38,494 bases of DNA from a virus: IMG/VR virus record IMGVR_UViG_3300005253_000243, positions 1 to 38,494 of that record. The stretch is one strand, 5' to 3'. Below, in pieces: positions 31,150 through 38,494 of this stretch (its first letter is position 1; each line of letters starts with the position of its first letter). A program made the translations under genes and the position numbers. The notes under the pieces are model-generated. The model was not told the origin of the DNA. It made no database searches and worked only from the letters and a program-made list of their open reading frames with translations.

Positions 31150-31904
31150 TACCGCTCCAAATGCACTGTCATGTCGCTCGGCGTCATTTCTCTACCTACT
31201 GCCGCCCAGTGGGCATCCATATAGGCTTGATGCAGGCTTGACCCAGACTTACCCAGCTCTGAACCACGCTCCTCGTTCGCCTTGAACAGAGCCTTTGCCC
31301 ACACTGGCCGCGCAGGAATAGACAGGACAGTCGTTGTGTCCGTGTCAGTCATATCAGCTTGAGGAATGAAGAGGCGTAACTTGATGGTGTAAGTATCGTC
31401 GGGCGTCGGCCATATCTTCATGTCGATACTGTCGCCGTCCGTGTAGAATGAGAAGTAGTGCGGCTTGCCAGTCTCGTCCTGATCCGTGAAATGCATGCGC
31501 TCAAGTTGTTCCTGAGTTTTCTCTACGAGACGTACCTCGACGGAGTCAGTCGTGTCAAACACCATAGGTGAAGACGAGGCGCTCTGATAAAAGCCCTCGG
31601 ACGATACGCCGTCAGTAGTGGTCTCATACAAAAGCCGGGTACGGTCGTTGGTTGCAACGTCCGCATCACCGGCTACTGTTAGTTCATATTCTACTTGCGC
31701 GCTTGTTAAGGTCAGCGTGACTGTGCTACGTAGTGCGTGCCACGGCCACCCGGCCTCCTCGACCTCTGCCTTCGCTTCGTTAAGGAACTGAAGGATCATT
31801 AGGAGATAGTCGTCCGTGATGGTGTCCGTACCTGACGGGATCACCATACCGAACTGGCGGAGTCCTCGCAATACTTTATTTACTAATTCGCGCGTCGTCG
31901 CCAT
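31149..31904 (-). CDS. Head-tail adaptor protein, 251 aa
   Basis: The N-terminal TRELVNKVLRGLRQFGMV, then LQFLNEAKAEVEEAGWPWHALRS, is the helical-bundle signature of gp4/gp11-type adaptors. The middle is beta-rich (YFSFYTDGDSIDMKIWPTP) and the end is helical (AYMDAHWAAVGREM). It docks beneath the portal to receive the tail hub. Confidence 0.8.
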   Translation of the reverse strand: MATTRELVNKVLRGLRQFGMVIPSGTDTITDDYLLMILQFLNEAKAEVEEAGWPWHALRSTVTLTLTSAQVEYELTVAGDADVATNDRTRLLYETTTDGVSSEGFYQSASSSPMVFDTTDSVEVRLVEKTQEQLERMHFTDQDETGKPHYFSFYTDGDSIDMKIWPTPDDTYTIKLRLFIPQADMTDTDTTTVLSIPARPVWAKALFKANEERGSELGKSGSSLHQAYMDAHWAAVGREMTPSDMTVHLER

Positions 31905-32067
31905 CAGGTATCTCTTCCGGTTCCGGTGTGGGGGGTGGGGCGGTCATTATCTTGAAGGTCTCTTCAAGAGCGTCTAGCGCGGCTGCCGCGTCTCGGGCTT
32001 CCTCGCCCTTCAGCGGTGCGCGCATGCATAGTATAATGGCCGTACGTACAGTGTTAGGGTCTAGCAT
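31876..32067 (-). CDS. Small acidic protein, 63 aa
   Basis: A helical N-terminal half (RTAIILCMRAPLKGEEARDAA) and a Pro/Glu-rich tail. GGAGAGAG precedes the ATG. It overlaps the adaptor gene by 29 nt. Probably an accessory of head-tail assembly; function unknown. Confidence 0.6.
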   Translation of the reverse strand: MLDPNTVRTAIILCMRAPLKGEEARDAAAALDALEETFKIMTAPPPTPEPEEIPDGDDARISK

Positions 32068-32099
32068 GACTCTCTCCTCTTTGAAAGTTCAAAACTTCT

Positions 32100-32116
32100 A
32101 AAAAATCGCGTAGCGA
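32100..32116 (-). terminator. Short terminator after the fibre gene at 32118
   Basis: On the minus strand, TCGC and GCGA arms around a 3-nt loop (32106-32116) are followed by six T residues (32105-32100). The stem is only 4 bp, so it is a weak terminator at best. It begins one or two bases after the stop of the gene at 32118. Confidence 0.4.
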
Positions 32117-32117
32117 A

Positions 32118-33203
32118 TTAAGTAATCAGTCCTAAGTTGACCAGCGCGGCGTGAACGCCTGCGGCTGTCACAGCGACGCCTGTCTGTTTTGCGATGGGTG
32201 CTGTGTTGTAAAACCCGACATTGCCAACGACTCTTAACGAATTTCCCTGAATCTGCCCTGTAAGAGTCAAGTCGCCTGTATTTAAGTTGAGTGTCATTCG
32301 TGTGACTGTACTAGGGTCACGATCTTGCCACTGGAAGACTTGCGAGCTAGGAATGTACCGCACTAAAGCAGTAAGTGTTGAGTCTGTGAGATACTGTATA
32401 TCTTGCGCTGAAGTAGCCGTATTACGAAACTTGAGCGTCGTGTTCAACATAGACACTTCAGGTGCGGTTGTGAATACCCAAGCCCCTGCAATACTCTCAG
32501 CGACATTCCTGGCAACGAGGTTCGCTCCGGTGATCCCGCCGTAACTTGTGGCTGTCAGTGCGCCCACCACATCTACAGAGGTTGCGACGGCTCTAATCAG
32601 ATCAACAACTGTACCAGTCCGAGTTATGCGAAGCACATTAGCGCCTACCCCCAAAGCGTCTGTCTTAGTTTGTAAGTATAAATCCCCTATTGAGGTAGTC
32701 CAACGCCAAAACTTTTCGTCAACAGGACCATCAGTTTCATTGAAATCGAAGACCGGCTGTGTAGATGATAGTGTTAGGGCACCTGCGACATCTAGTTTGC
32801 TTGTTGGAACCGCTATTCCGATCCCAACGTCCCCGGCAGAATCAATCCTTACAGCTTCGCTGTTAGCACCTGTAGAAAATACTATCTCCCCCGCTGCATA
32901 ATCAGTAGCAAGTTGCATTATGTCATTACTAGAACTTGCCATGCCCCAAAATCCAACCCTGTTTGTCAGATTTCCACGATAAAGTTCTACCAGAGTCGCT
33001 ACTGCTTGGTCTGTTGCAGCGTTTGAATCTGACAATCTTATTGTTGGGACTGTGCTCTGTATATGTAGGTTTTTTTGTGGGCTTGCTGTTCCTATCCCCA
33101 CATTGCCAGTAAAGGTAGTAATACCTGAAAAGGTATTCTCGCCAGTGAATATATTATCAGCGGCGGTGAACCCTCGGGGGGCGTCATGTCGTTGTACTAT
33201 CAT
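32118..33203 (-). CDS. Fibre protein (head or tail), 361 aa
   Basis: Beta-rich fibre with repeated GNVGIGTASPQKNLHI and GDVGIGIAVPTSKLDV units at about 34-49 and 124-139, LTATSYGGITGANL, and a C-terminal trimerisation-like end (NVGFYNTAPIAKQTG...ALVNLGLIT). The position directly after the capsid gene is unusual for a tail fibre and suggests a head fibre or decoration. AAAGGGG precedes the ATG. Confidence 0.7.
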   Translation of the reverse strand: MIVQRHDAPRGFTAADNIFTGENTFSGITTFTGNVGIGTASPQKNLHIQSTVPTIRLSDSNAATDQAVATLVELYRGNLTNRVGFWGMASSSNDIMQLATDYAAGEIVFSTGANSEAVRIDSAGDVGIGIAVPTSKLDVAGALTLSSTQPVFDFNETDGPVDEKFWRWTTSIGDLYLQTKTDALGVGANVLRITRTGTVVDLIRAVATSVDVVGALTATSYGGITGANLVARNVAESIAGAWVFTTAPEVSMLNTTLKFRNTATSAQDIQYLTDSTLTALVRYIPSSQVFQWQDRDPSTVTRMTLNLNTGDLTLTGQIQGNSLRVVGNVGFYNTAPIAKQTGVAVTAAGVHAALVNLGLIT

Positions 33204-33226
33204 AACACCCCTTTAAGAATAAGGAT

Positions 33227-33250
33227 GAGGGGAGGTACTGACCTCCCCTC
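33227..33250 (-). terminator. Terminator after the capsid gene
   Basis: GAGGGGAGGT and ACCTCCCCTC form a perfect 10-bp stem with a 4-nt loop, followed in the leftward direction by a T-rich stretch (ATCCTTATTCTT). It lies 7 nt after the capsid stop, a common place to limit read-through and keep capsid mRNA abundant. Confidence 0.7.
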
Positions 33251-33257
33251 AAGTGGC

Positions 33258-34217
33258 TTACGCCGCTGGAACCATTACAGCTCTGCAACCGCGCCCAGCC
33301 TCGCCGGAGACATCGCCCCGGATAGTCTGAACACCGTAGATCGCATCGGCAACCAGGAGGGTGCCGAGTGCTTCTAGCTTATACTGCTCCTGAACGCGAG
33401 GCGTCAGTTGCTCAGCCAGAACGAGCGAGTCGCGCTGGAAGAACAGAGCCGGTCTGTACGAGGTACAGTTCGAGCTATCTACAGTTTCTAGGTTGCTTGA
33501 GACAAAAATCTCAAAGCCATAAAGGTCACCAACGAGACCATTTCTGATCGAGTTTTGCTGACCCACTTCGCCAACGAACGCTTGCTCTGTGTAACGAGTG
33601 TTACCGAGCATACGCTTTTTCTCCACGGGCGGAATGACCAAAAAGCGGTCGCGCCCGGGGACGTTTTCGTCGTCGAAGTCCATGACGATTTCTCGTACGC
33701 CAGCGTCGGAAATGGCAGAGCCATTACCAGCGCCAAGGTTCGACCAAGTCGTAGTACCGTCGCCAATTAAGGCAGCCGCATACTGATCTGAGGCAGAACC
33801 CCAGCCGTTCGCAAGCTGAATCAGACTGGTGTCAGTCTGCTTAGCGAGCGCATAGCCAGCGTCGTCGGTGAAGAACCGACGTAGGGAGGGTAGTGCTTGT
33901 ACCTCAGCCATGTCATCAAGAATCCGAGCATAGTGATAATGCTTGTCAAGCGAGATAGACTTATGGGTCGTATCAGCGTACGCAATGACGGTGATAGCGT
34001 TCGACGCTGTCTTGAGGTTCGCGTCGCTTCGTCCCGGGAACGGTATGCGGATCGTGTTACCGATCTTACCGACGTGCGGAATTAGCGAAACGAGACCAGC
34101 TACAACCAAGTTAGCCTTGTATGCAGCGACAGTTTCGAGTGCCCATATCTGAGGGATAAAGTCAGCCGCGTCCGTAATGTCAATTGCATTGACTAAGTCA
34201 AAGTATGACGAGGACAT
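33258..34217 (-). CDS. Major capsid protein, 319 aa
   Basis: Forms the head shell. The N-terminal FDLVNAIDITDAADFIPQIW, then IPHVGKIGNTIRIPFPG, KSISLDKHYHYARILDDMA and DRFLVIPPVEKKRML, is the pattern of phage HK97-fold coat proteins. It ends TIRGDVSGEAGRGCRAVMV. AGGGG precedes the ATG; the scaffold is upstream and a strong terminator downstream. Confidence 0.85.
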   Translation of the reverse strand: MSSSYFDLVNAIDITDAADFIPQIWALETVAAYKANLVVAGLVSLIPHVGKIGNTIRIPFPGRSDANLKTASNAITVIAYADTTHKSISLDKHYHYARILDDMAEVQALPSLRRFFTDDAGYALAKQTDTSLIQLANGWGSASDQYAAALIGDGTTTWSNLGAGNGSAISDAGVREIVMDFDDENVPGRDRFLVIPPVEKKRMLGNTRYTEQAFVGEVGQQNSIRNGLVGDLYGFEIFVSSNLETVDSSNCTSYRPALFFQRDSLVLAEQLTPRVQEQYKLEALGTLLVADAIYGVQTIRGDVSGEAGRGCRAVMVPAA

Positions 34218-34256
34218 AGTGGTGTACCCCTAGTGTGGTGGTTAAAAGTTACAGTT

Positions 34257-35090
34257 TTAGAGTGTGACGAATCGACCCTCTTTAATCGCAGCCGTTAGTT
34301 CGGTCTGGAATGTTGGAGAGCGATACCTCACCGGGTCTTCAGTTACCATTTTTATTACGTCGGCTTCAAAGATTTGCGGCCTTGTGCTGACTGAGCCTGC
34401 GGGGCCGGTGCCTTCCGTTTGCACCTGCTTTGCAATCTCAACCGGCGTCAGTGGCACGGTCTTTGTACCTTCTGCTGGCTTCGTGATTTCTTGAAAATCT
34501 TTATAATCCTCAAGTAACCGGCGAGCAGCCCGGACCTGTTCTAATCCCGCACCTGACGCAGCGACGTTAAAGTCGGCTTGTCGGCCTGGGGTTCGAATGG
34601 CAAACTTCTGAAAGTCTTCAGTTGCTACGATTGCGTCGATGCTTCCGAAATCATTCATCAGAGCGAGACCTTCGGTTTTCACCTGCTGCTTAAGAACAGC
34701 TTCATCAGTCTTTCTCGTGTGTGCATCCAAGTCCTGCTTGACGATGGCGCGTACAGTATCCACTGGATTCTGGATTAGGTCATCGCCTGACACGTCTATC
34801 TGTTGCTGCACTTCTGGTTGAGAATCCGCTGTGGTTCTTTGGAGCGTGGACAAGTCCTGCACTAACCCGCGATACGTGTTATTTTCATTTCGCACGCGAC
34901 CTAACTCGGCCTCTGCGTTCAGGTGCATTTCAGCTACTTGTGCAACTGTCTTACCCTGATACTTGTCGGGTAGTGCCTGCTCCGCTACGGCTGCCTCGGC
35001 TTGGACTTGCTCCGGGGTTAGTGCCTGTGCTACGGGTTCTGCGGCGGGCGCAAGAATCTCAGACATTGGTTTGTGTCTATATGCTGTCAT
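34257..35090 (-). CDS. Scaffolding protein, 277 aa
   Basis: Acidic, Gln/Ala/Glu-rich and helical with little hydrophobic core (LTPEQVQAEAAVAEQALP; AEAELGRVRNENNTYRG), directly upstream of the capsid gene. GGAGG lies about 10 nt before the ATG. An in-frame Met at codon 9 is an alternative start. Confidence 0.75.
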   Translation of the reverse strand: MTAYRHKPMSEILAPAAEPVAQALTPEQVQAEAAVAEQALPDKYQGKTVAQVAEMHLNAEAELGRVRNENNTYRGLVQDLSTLQRTTADSQPEVQQQIDVSGDDLIQNPVDTVRAIVKQDLDAHTRKTDEAVLKQQVKTEGLALMNDFGSIDAIVATEDFQKFAIRTPGRQADFNVAASGAGLEQVRAARRLLEDYKDFQEITKPAEGTKTVPLTPVEIAKQVQTEGTGPAGSVSTRPQIFEADVIKMVTEDPVRYRSPTFQTELTAAIKEGRFVTL

Positions 35091-35156
35091 TACGACTATC
35101 CTCCGATATTTTGCGGCCTCGGGATTGAGGTTTACGCACTAGCATAAGCGTGTCGA

Positions 35157-35417
35157 TTACCGAGCTTTGTCTTCGCCGTGGTTGGCGTAGTGCTTGGCGT
35201 CGATTTTACGCTTGTTTTGTTGTACTCTAGCCCACTTATCATAAGCGGTCGTAAAGGCCGGGTCTGTTCCCGAAAGGGCTATTGTAGGGCTAGAGATTAG
35301 TCTTCGACCCTCGCCTCCGCAATTGCAGGGGGTTATTCGGATATCGGGTTTGACGAATCCTGCAAACTTTTCCCCGCACTTTTGGCAACGGAAGTCAAAG
35401 AACATAAATTTACTCAT
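35157..35417 (-). CDS. FmdB-like zinc-ribbon protein, 86 aa
   Basis: FMFFDFRCQKCGEKFAGF and ITPCNCGGEGRRL give the CxxC...CxC ribbon of the FmdB family. Small FmdB-like proteins are common between portal and scaffold genes in podophages. Role unclear. Overlaps the upstream gene by 8 nt. Confidence 0.8.
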   Translation of the reverse strand: MSKFMFFDFRCQKCGEKFAGFVKPDIRITPCNCGGEGRRLISSPTIALSGTDPAFTTAYDKWARVQQNKRKIDAKHYANHGEDKAR

Positions 35418-35682
35418 ACGGGTTACGCTCGTCTTCGTCGCTGTCCAGTATGACTTGCTTCTGAGACGCTATCGTCTCAGGGAGCGTTATTAGTTCGTGG
35501 AGGAGACGGTAACGTACACGGGTCTCCTCTAAATCCTCGAAGTTCTTCGCATTGTAAAATGCGTTCTCGGCGAGGCTGTCGTATTCTTGCTGCCACCCTT
35601 GGATCAGCAGCGTCCACCCGGCTGAAGCAAATGTCTGCTCCATTGCCGAGTAAAACTCGTTCTGTCTCTCTGTGAGCTGCAT
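35410..35682 (-). CDS. Hypothetical protein downstream of portal, 90 aa
   Basis: Helical, Gln/Glu/Tyr-rich protein (ERQNEFYSAMEQTFASAGW, WQQEYDSLAENAF) with a very strong GGAGGAGGGAG ribosome site. Small proteins in this place are common in podophages; function unknown. Confidence 0.7.
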   Translation of the reverse strand: MQLTERQNEFYSAMEQTFASAGWTLLIQGWQQEYDSLAENAFYNAKNFEDLEETRVRYRLLHELITLPETIASQKQVILDSDEDERNPYE

Positions 35683-35701
35683 GCTCTCCCTCCTCCAATA
35701 C

Positions 35702-37714
35702 TTATTTCTTACTTACGTTCTTATTGACAGCCTGTTGCTGTATGTCGAGACCTCGGGATGTCAGTTTATTCTTGTCCTCTTGAATGTCGAGGGCGCGTTC
35801 CTGAATCTCGTTTTCTTCCAACTCGATGAGAACCTTAGCCTGATCGAGCGGCTTCTTAGCTTTAATGTTCTGCGTCTCAGCCTCAGTCTTATCTGCCTGC
35901 TCTTCCTTAAGCTCGGCCTCGGAAAACAGTTTCTCTGTCTCTGCGGTGATCTTCTTAAGCTCTGCAATCGGCAGTTGAAGCTGGGCCTTCTGTGCATCCT
36001 TGGCAAGTTTCCTTTCCTCGTCAGTCGGCTGGTTCTCTTGCTCAGACTTCTCCAAGGCTGCAAGAACATCGGTGCGTACCGGTGAGCCGCTATGAGCGAA
36101 GATAGCCTTAATGATGGGCATGGCTGCGGGGCTATCCTGACCGACGACGCTCATCAAGTTGACCATGAACTGTGTCTCAAGCTCACGAGCCATAATACCT
36201 ATGCTACCGCGCACTTGGAACTCATAATCCTGCGGATATCCTGCTGGGTCAAACTGCATCTTAAGACGCGCAACCCGGCGGATTAGCTTATTCATAAAGC
36301 CTTCGATGTTGTACATCGTACGCTTCGACCGCTTGATAAAAGAGGAAGCCGCCAAGGCGCTGCCAGTCGCGGTCTCGTCGCGGACGCCACCGCGTAAGCC
36401 TTGACTGTCCAACGCCCCTGTAGCCTGCTGTCCCATTCGCTCCAAGTCCTGAATATGGGCGTAAGAGTTCTGATCGGGACCGCTAACCTTAAATTCTTTA
36501 AGTACGTCGTTCGGGTTACCTCGGGTGCCCCACAACTTGCCCGGCCAAGCGTTCATGTTGCTGTTGGGCGGTAAGCGGGTGAGGTCAGCTCCGAACATAG
36601 GTAGGTTGGCCCATGCCAGCGAGTCTATGCGGGCACGCATTTCAGCGTCCATTGCACGCTGTACGTTCGCTGCCTTCTCAGCTACTCCTCGTCCGTAGAA
36701 CCTGCCCGGCACGGCTTCGTGCTGGTATGCAACCATCAGGCGCTCGCCTGTCATAAGCGGGTTCTCAATAACTCTAAGCAGCGTTGTCTCATTCGCTATG
36801 GTAGCGATGACTTCGATCATTTCCTCTTCAGGAATGGCCTGCAACATCACGTCCGACAAGGGCGTGCCTTTGTCTTCTGCGAGTGCTTGCTGAAAGTGTC
36901 GTAAGGGTATAAGGCCGTAATACTCGGTAATGTACGCTGCATCGCCTTGATTCCGAACATTTCCCTCTTCGGTGTCGCCGCGACGCTGGTTCATTACTCG
37001 AACACCCCAGCTTCCTACCTTTACGTCGTTGTAATAGATGCCATCAGCCTGTCTACGCTGTAGCAGAGTGACAGGCATCATAAATTCATGTGCGCAGCCC
37101 TTCATTTCATCAATATCACGAGTTGCGGGGTCTGCGACGAAGTTACCTGGCTCAATAGCGACAGGTTTGATCTGTACGACCTCTGTCTCGGTGACAGCGA
37201 GTGCTTTTGACTTGTTTCGACTGAGCGTCTTGACCTTTTTGACCGAAATCTGGATTTTGGCAATGCCCGTGCCGTAAAGGCAGCCGTTCAGCGCTATGCA
37301 CGCGAACTCATCAACGAATCCTTCTCTGCGTAGGTCTTGCACGAGCAATTTGCGCGCCATATCTACGTCAGCGTTGTCCTTGTCGGCAACATCGTCTGGC
37401 ATGTCGATAAAATACTCCCGACCAAGTACAGCTTCGACAATTTCGGCGGTCGTCATGTCAACCGCCATCGAAGTTAGGGGACTTATGAGTCGTGAGCGCT
37501 CTGTCTTGTAACTCTTATGCTCCGGTGCCCAGAACCCGCGCCACTTGGCGTAAAACTCGTCCCAAACAGCCTCGAACTTACTGTCGCGGTGCTTCCTCCA
37601 CGCGGGGATATCACCCATGATATCACCGACGATGGCTCCGCGCCCGCCGCCCTGTGTTGGTACGGCACCTTGTCCAGCAGTTTCCGGTTCTCTAATAATT
37701 GATTGCTGAGTCAT
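35702..37714 (-). CDS. Portal protein, 670 aa
   Basis: Dodecameric channel for DNA packaging. The long helical N-terminus (PAWRKHRDSKFEAVWDEFYA, YKTERSRLISPLTSMAVD), a core including PRHFQ-like EYYGLIPLRHF and VPGRFYGRGVAEKA, a Gln/Arg helical crown (ETATGSALAASSFIKRSKR) and a Glu/Lys-rich coiled-coil tail (about 560-660) fit a podovirus portal. TAATG-coupled to the terminase. Confidence 0.85.
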   Translation of the reverse strand: MTQQSIIREPETAGQGAVPTQGGGRGAIVGDIMGDIPAWRKHRDSKFEAVWDEFYAKWRGFWAPEHKSYKTERSRLISPLTSMAVDMTTAEIVEAVLGREYFIDMPDDVADKDNADVDMARKLLVQDLRREGFVDEFACIALNGCLYGTGIAKIQISVKKVKTLSRNKSKALAVTETEVVQIKPVAIEPGNFVADPATRDIDEMKGCAHEFMMPVTLLQRRQADGIYYNDVKVGSWGVRVMNQRRGDTEEGNVRNQGDAAYITEYYGLIPLRHFQQALAEDKGTPLSDVMLQAIPEEEMIEVIATIANETTLLRVIENPLMTGERLMVAYQHEAVPGRFYGRGVAEKAANVQRAMDAEMRARIDSLAWANLPMFGADLTRLPPNSNMNAWPGKLWGTRGNPNDVLKEFKVSGPDQNSYAHIQDLERMGQQATGALDSQGLRGGVRDETATGSALAASSFIKRSKRTMYNIEGFMNKLIRRVARLKMQFDPAGYPQDYEFQVRGSIGIMARELETQFMVNLMSVVGQDSPAAMPIIKAIFAHSGSPVRTDVLAALEKSEQENQPTDEERKLAKDAQKAQLQLPIAELKKITAETEKLFSEAELKEEQADKTEAETQNIKAKKPLDQAKVLIELEENEIQERALDIQEDKNKLTSRGLDIQQQAVNKNVSKK

Positions 37715-38494
37715 TAGTATCCTGCGAGGAGGTCAAGTGGTTTGTGCTGTGTCTGTTTCTCAATCGCCACAATATCGAACTTACTGATGCTTTCCATGCA
37801 CAGTTGGTCGATATATGCGAGAGCGTCGATACAGTCATCATGTACATATCGAGAGGGGAAACTAACCGCTTGGTCGATAAGCTTCGCGTTCCAATCGCCT
37901 TGGAGCAGATATATGTCACCCTTCTGTGCGCGTCCCTGTAGTGCCCATTGCACTCGGTCGTACTTACGCTGGTTGCCGTGCGTCAATGGTTTGATCTCAA
38001 ACCATCGGTTGTACCGGCCCATATATTCGCGTAGGTACGGTTCTACAGCGTTTTTAAGCGCTCCTTTCTCTACTCCTATGATCGGTACTTTGTGCTTGTG
38101 CGCCAGCGTGACAATTTTCAGCGCTGTCTCACGCACGCCCCACTTGCCCGATTGAACCTCTACGACGAACCAGCGTCCTACAGAGTCTATTTTGACTATC
38201 GCTATTGCGCTGTCGTCGAGGCGTCTCTTTTCTGTCTTGTGGTCGGGGTCTGCCTCAAATCCGGCAAGATCGACCGCGAGGTAGGTGTCGAACTGTCTAT
38301 CCTCGGGTATCAACTGCACGATCTTAAACTGCTCAGCGTTGAATAGCTGCCCTGATGACGTGATGAACTTGGCCTTGATCTCTTGTTCGTATAGATCAGT
38401 ACTGCCGCGTGCATACTCCTCGGCGAGCGCTTTGCGCTCATCCTCGTGGATCATTGGGTTATCATCCATCGAGAAGTTGAACACGCCCCAATCC
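37714..38494 (-). CDS. terL: Terminase large subunit, C-terminal part (cut by window edge)
   Basis: Packaging motor; only the nuclease half is in the window and the frame is open to the right edge. The RNase H-fold nuclease has TYLAVDLAGF with the first catalytic Asp, IIGVEKGAL with the second acidic residue and VHDDCIDALAYI with the third. The ATPase domain lies outside. It ends LDLLAGY before the portal start (TAATG). Confidence 0.9.
   Translation of the reverse strand, partial: DWGVFNFSMDDNPMIHEDERKALAEEYARGSTDLYEQEIKAKFITSSGQLFNAEQFKIVQLIPEDRQFDTYLAVDLAGFEADPDHKTEKRRLDDSAIAIVKIDSVGRWFVVEVQSGKWGVRETALKIVTLAHKHKVPIIGVEKGALKNAVEPYLREYMGRYNRWFEIKPLTHGNQRKYDRVQWALQGRAQKGDIYLLQGDWNAKLIDQAVSFPSRYVHDDCIDALAYIDQLCMESISKFDIVAIEKQTQHKPLDLLAGY

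Noticed and set aside
1-38494. TTAGAC/GTCTAA as a Neisseria-type DNA uptake sequence
   Set aside because: The neisserial core is GCCGTCTGAA with an essential CTG; these copies lack it and have no fixed flanks.
1-38494. Temperate lifestyle
   Set aside because: No integrase, excisionase, repressor or attachment-site-like repeat was found; the operon layout is that of a virulent phage, although a small part of the genome is missing.

Overview
The window is most of the genome of a virulent tailed bacteriophage with a short-tail (podovirus) gene set. The evidence is a leftward late block of terminase, portal, scaffold, major capsid, fibre, adaptor, a gp10-like tail protein, three internal virion proteins and a lysis cassette, opposed to a rightward block of replication and nucleotide-metabolism genes. 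I see no integrase, repressor, tRNA, CRISPR array or phage RNA polymerase. Sigma70-type promoters (TTGACA-N17-TATACT), GGAG-type ribosome binding sites, a lipobox protein and an M15 endolysin point to a Gram-negative, probably proteobacterial host using host RNA polymerase. I cannot name the host. The terminase gene runs off the right edge, so the genome is somewhat longer than the window.

Layout. 3-1211 (-): AAA+ ATPase. 1212-1528: divergent control region with a TTAGAC-based inverted repeat, a 22-bp palindrome and a rightward promoter. 1529-3394 (+): small unknown genes, a hairpin terminator, a strong promoter and an AT-rich palindrome cluster that may be an origin. 3384-11838 (+): primase, DnaB-like helicase, sulfotransferase, family A DNA polymerase, an SSB-like protein, a three-way-junction RNA element and a 5'-3' exonuclease. 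11842-15054 (+): DUF4406 protein, PD-(D/E)xK nuclease, dATP/dGTP diphosphohydrolase-like protein and a DEDD exonuclease with a zinc ribbon. 15051-21290 (+): accessory region with two paralogous glycosyltransferase-like proteins, an HslV-like Ntn hydrolase, a putative lipoprotein, a ParB-like protein, a methyltransferase, a DexA-like exonuclease and many small genes. 21144-23047 (-): lysis cassette of holin-like membrane proteins, an exported HExxH protein and an M15 endolysin. 23058-38494 (-): virion assembly genes in reverse order of assembly.

Almost all neighbouring genes overlap by ATGA, GTGA or TAATG, so the two arms look like two long translationally coupled operons that meet tail-to-tail near 21.2 kb. 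If the genome is circular or circularly permuted, the leftward transcript from the 1.2-1.5 kb region would pass through the ATPase gene and continue into terminase. One divergent region could then drive both arms.

The most unusual signals are at DNA level. The hexamer TTAGAC/GTCTAA occurs about 79 times by hand count against about 19 expected, in every reading frame that avoids a stop. Nearly all copies lie left of 22.5 kb, and none lies right of about 30.6 kb. A 65-bp segment of a glycosyltransferase-like gene is copied in inverted orientation into a 50-codon gene at 10.8 kb; the single difference between copies falls in a TTAGAC hexamer and is synonymous in both genes. Just upstream is a 23-bp piece identical to part of the DNA polymerase gene. 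A three-way-junction RNA structure follows the SSB-like gene.
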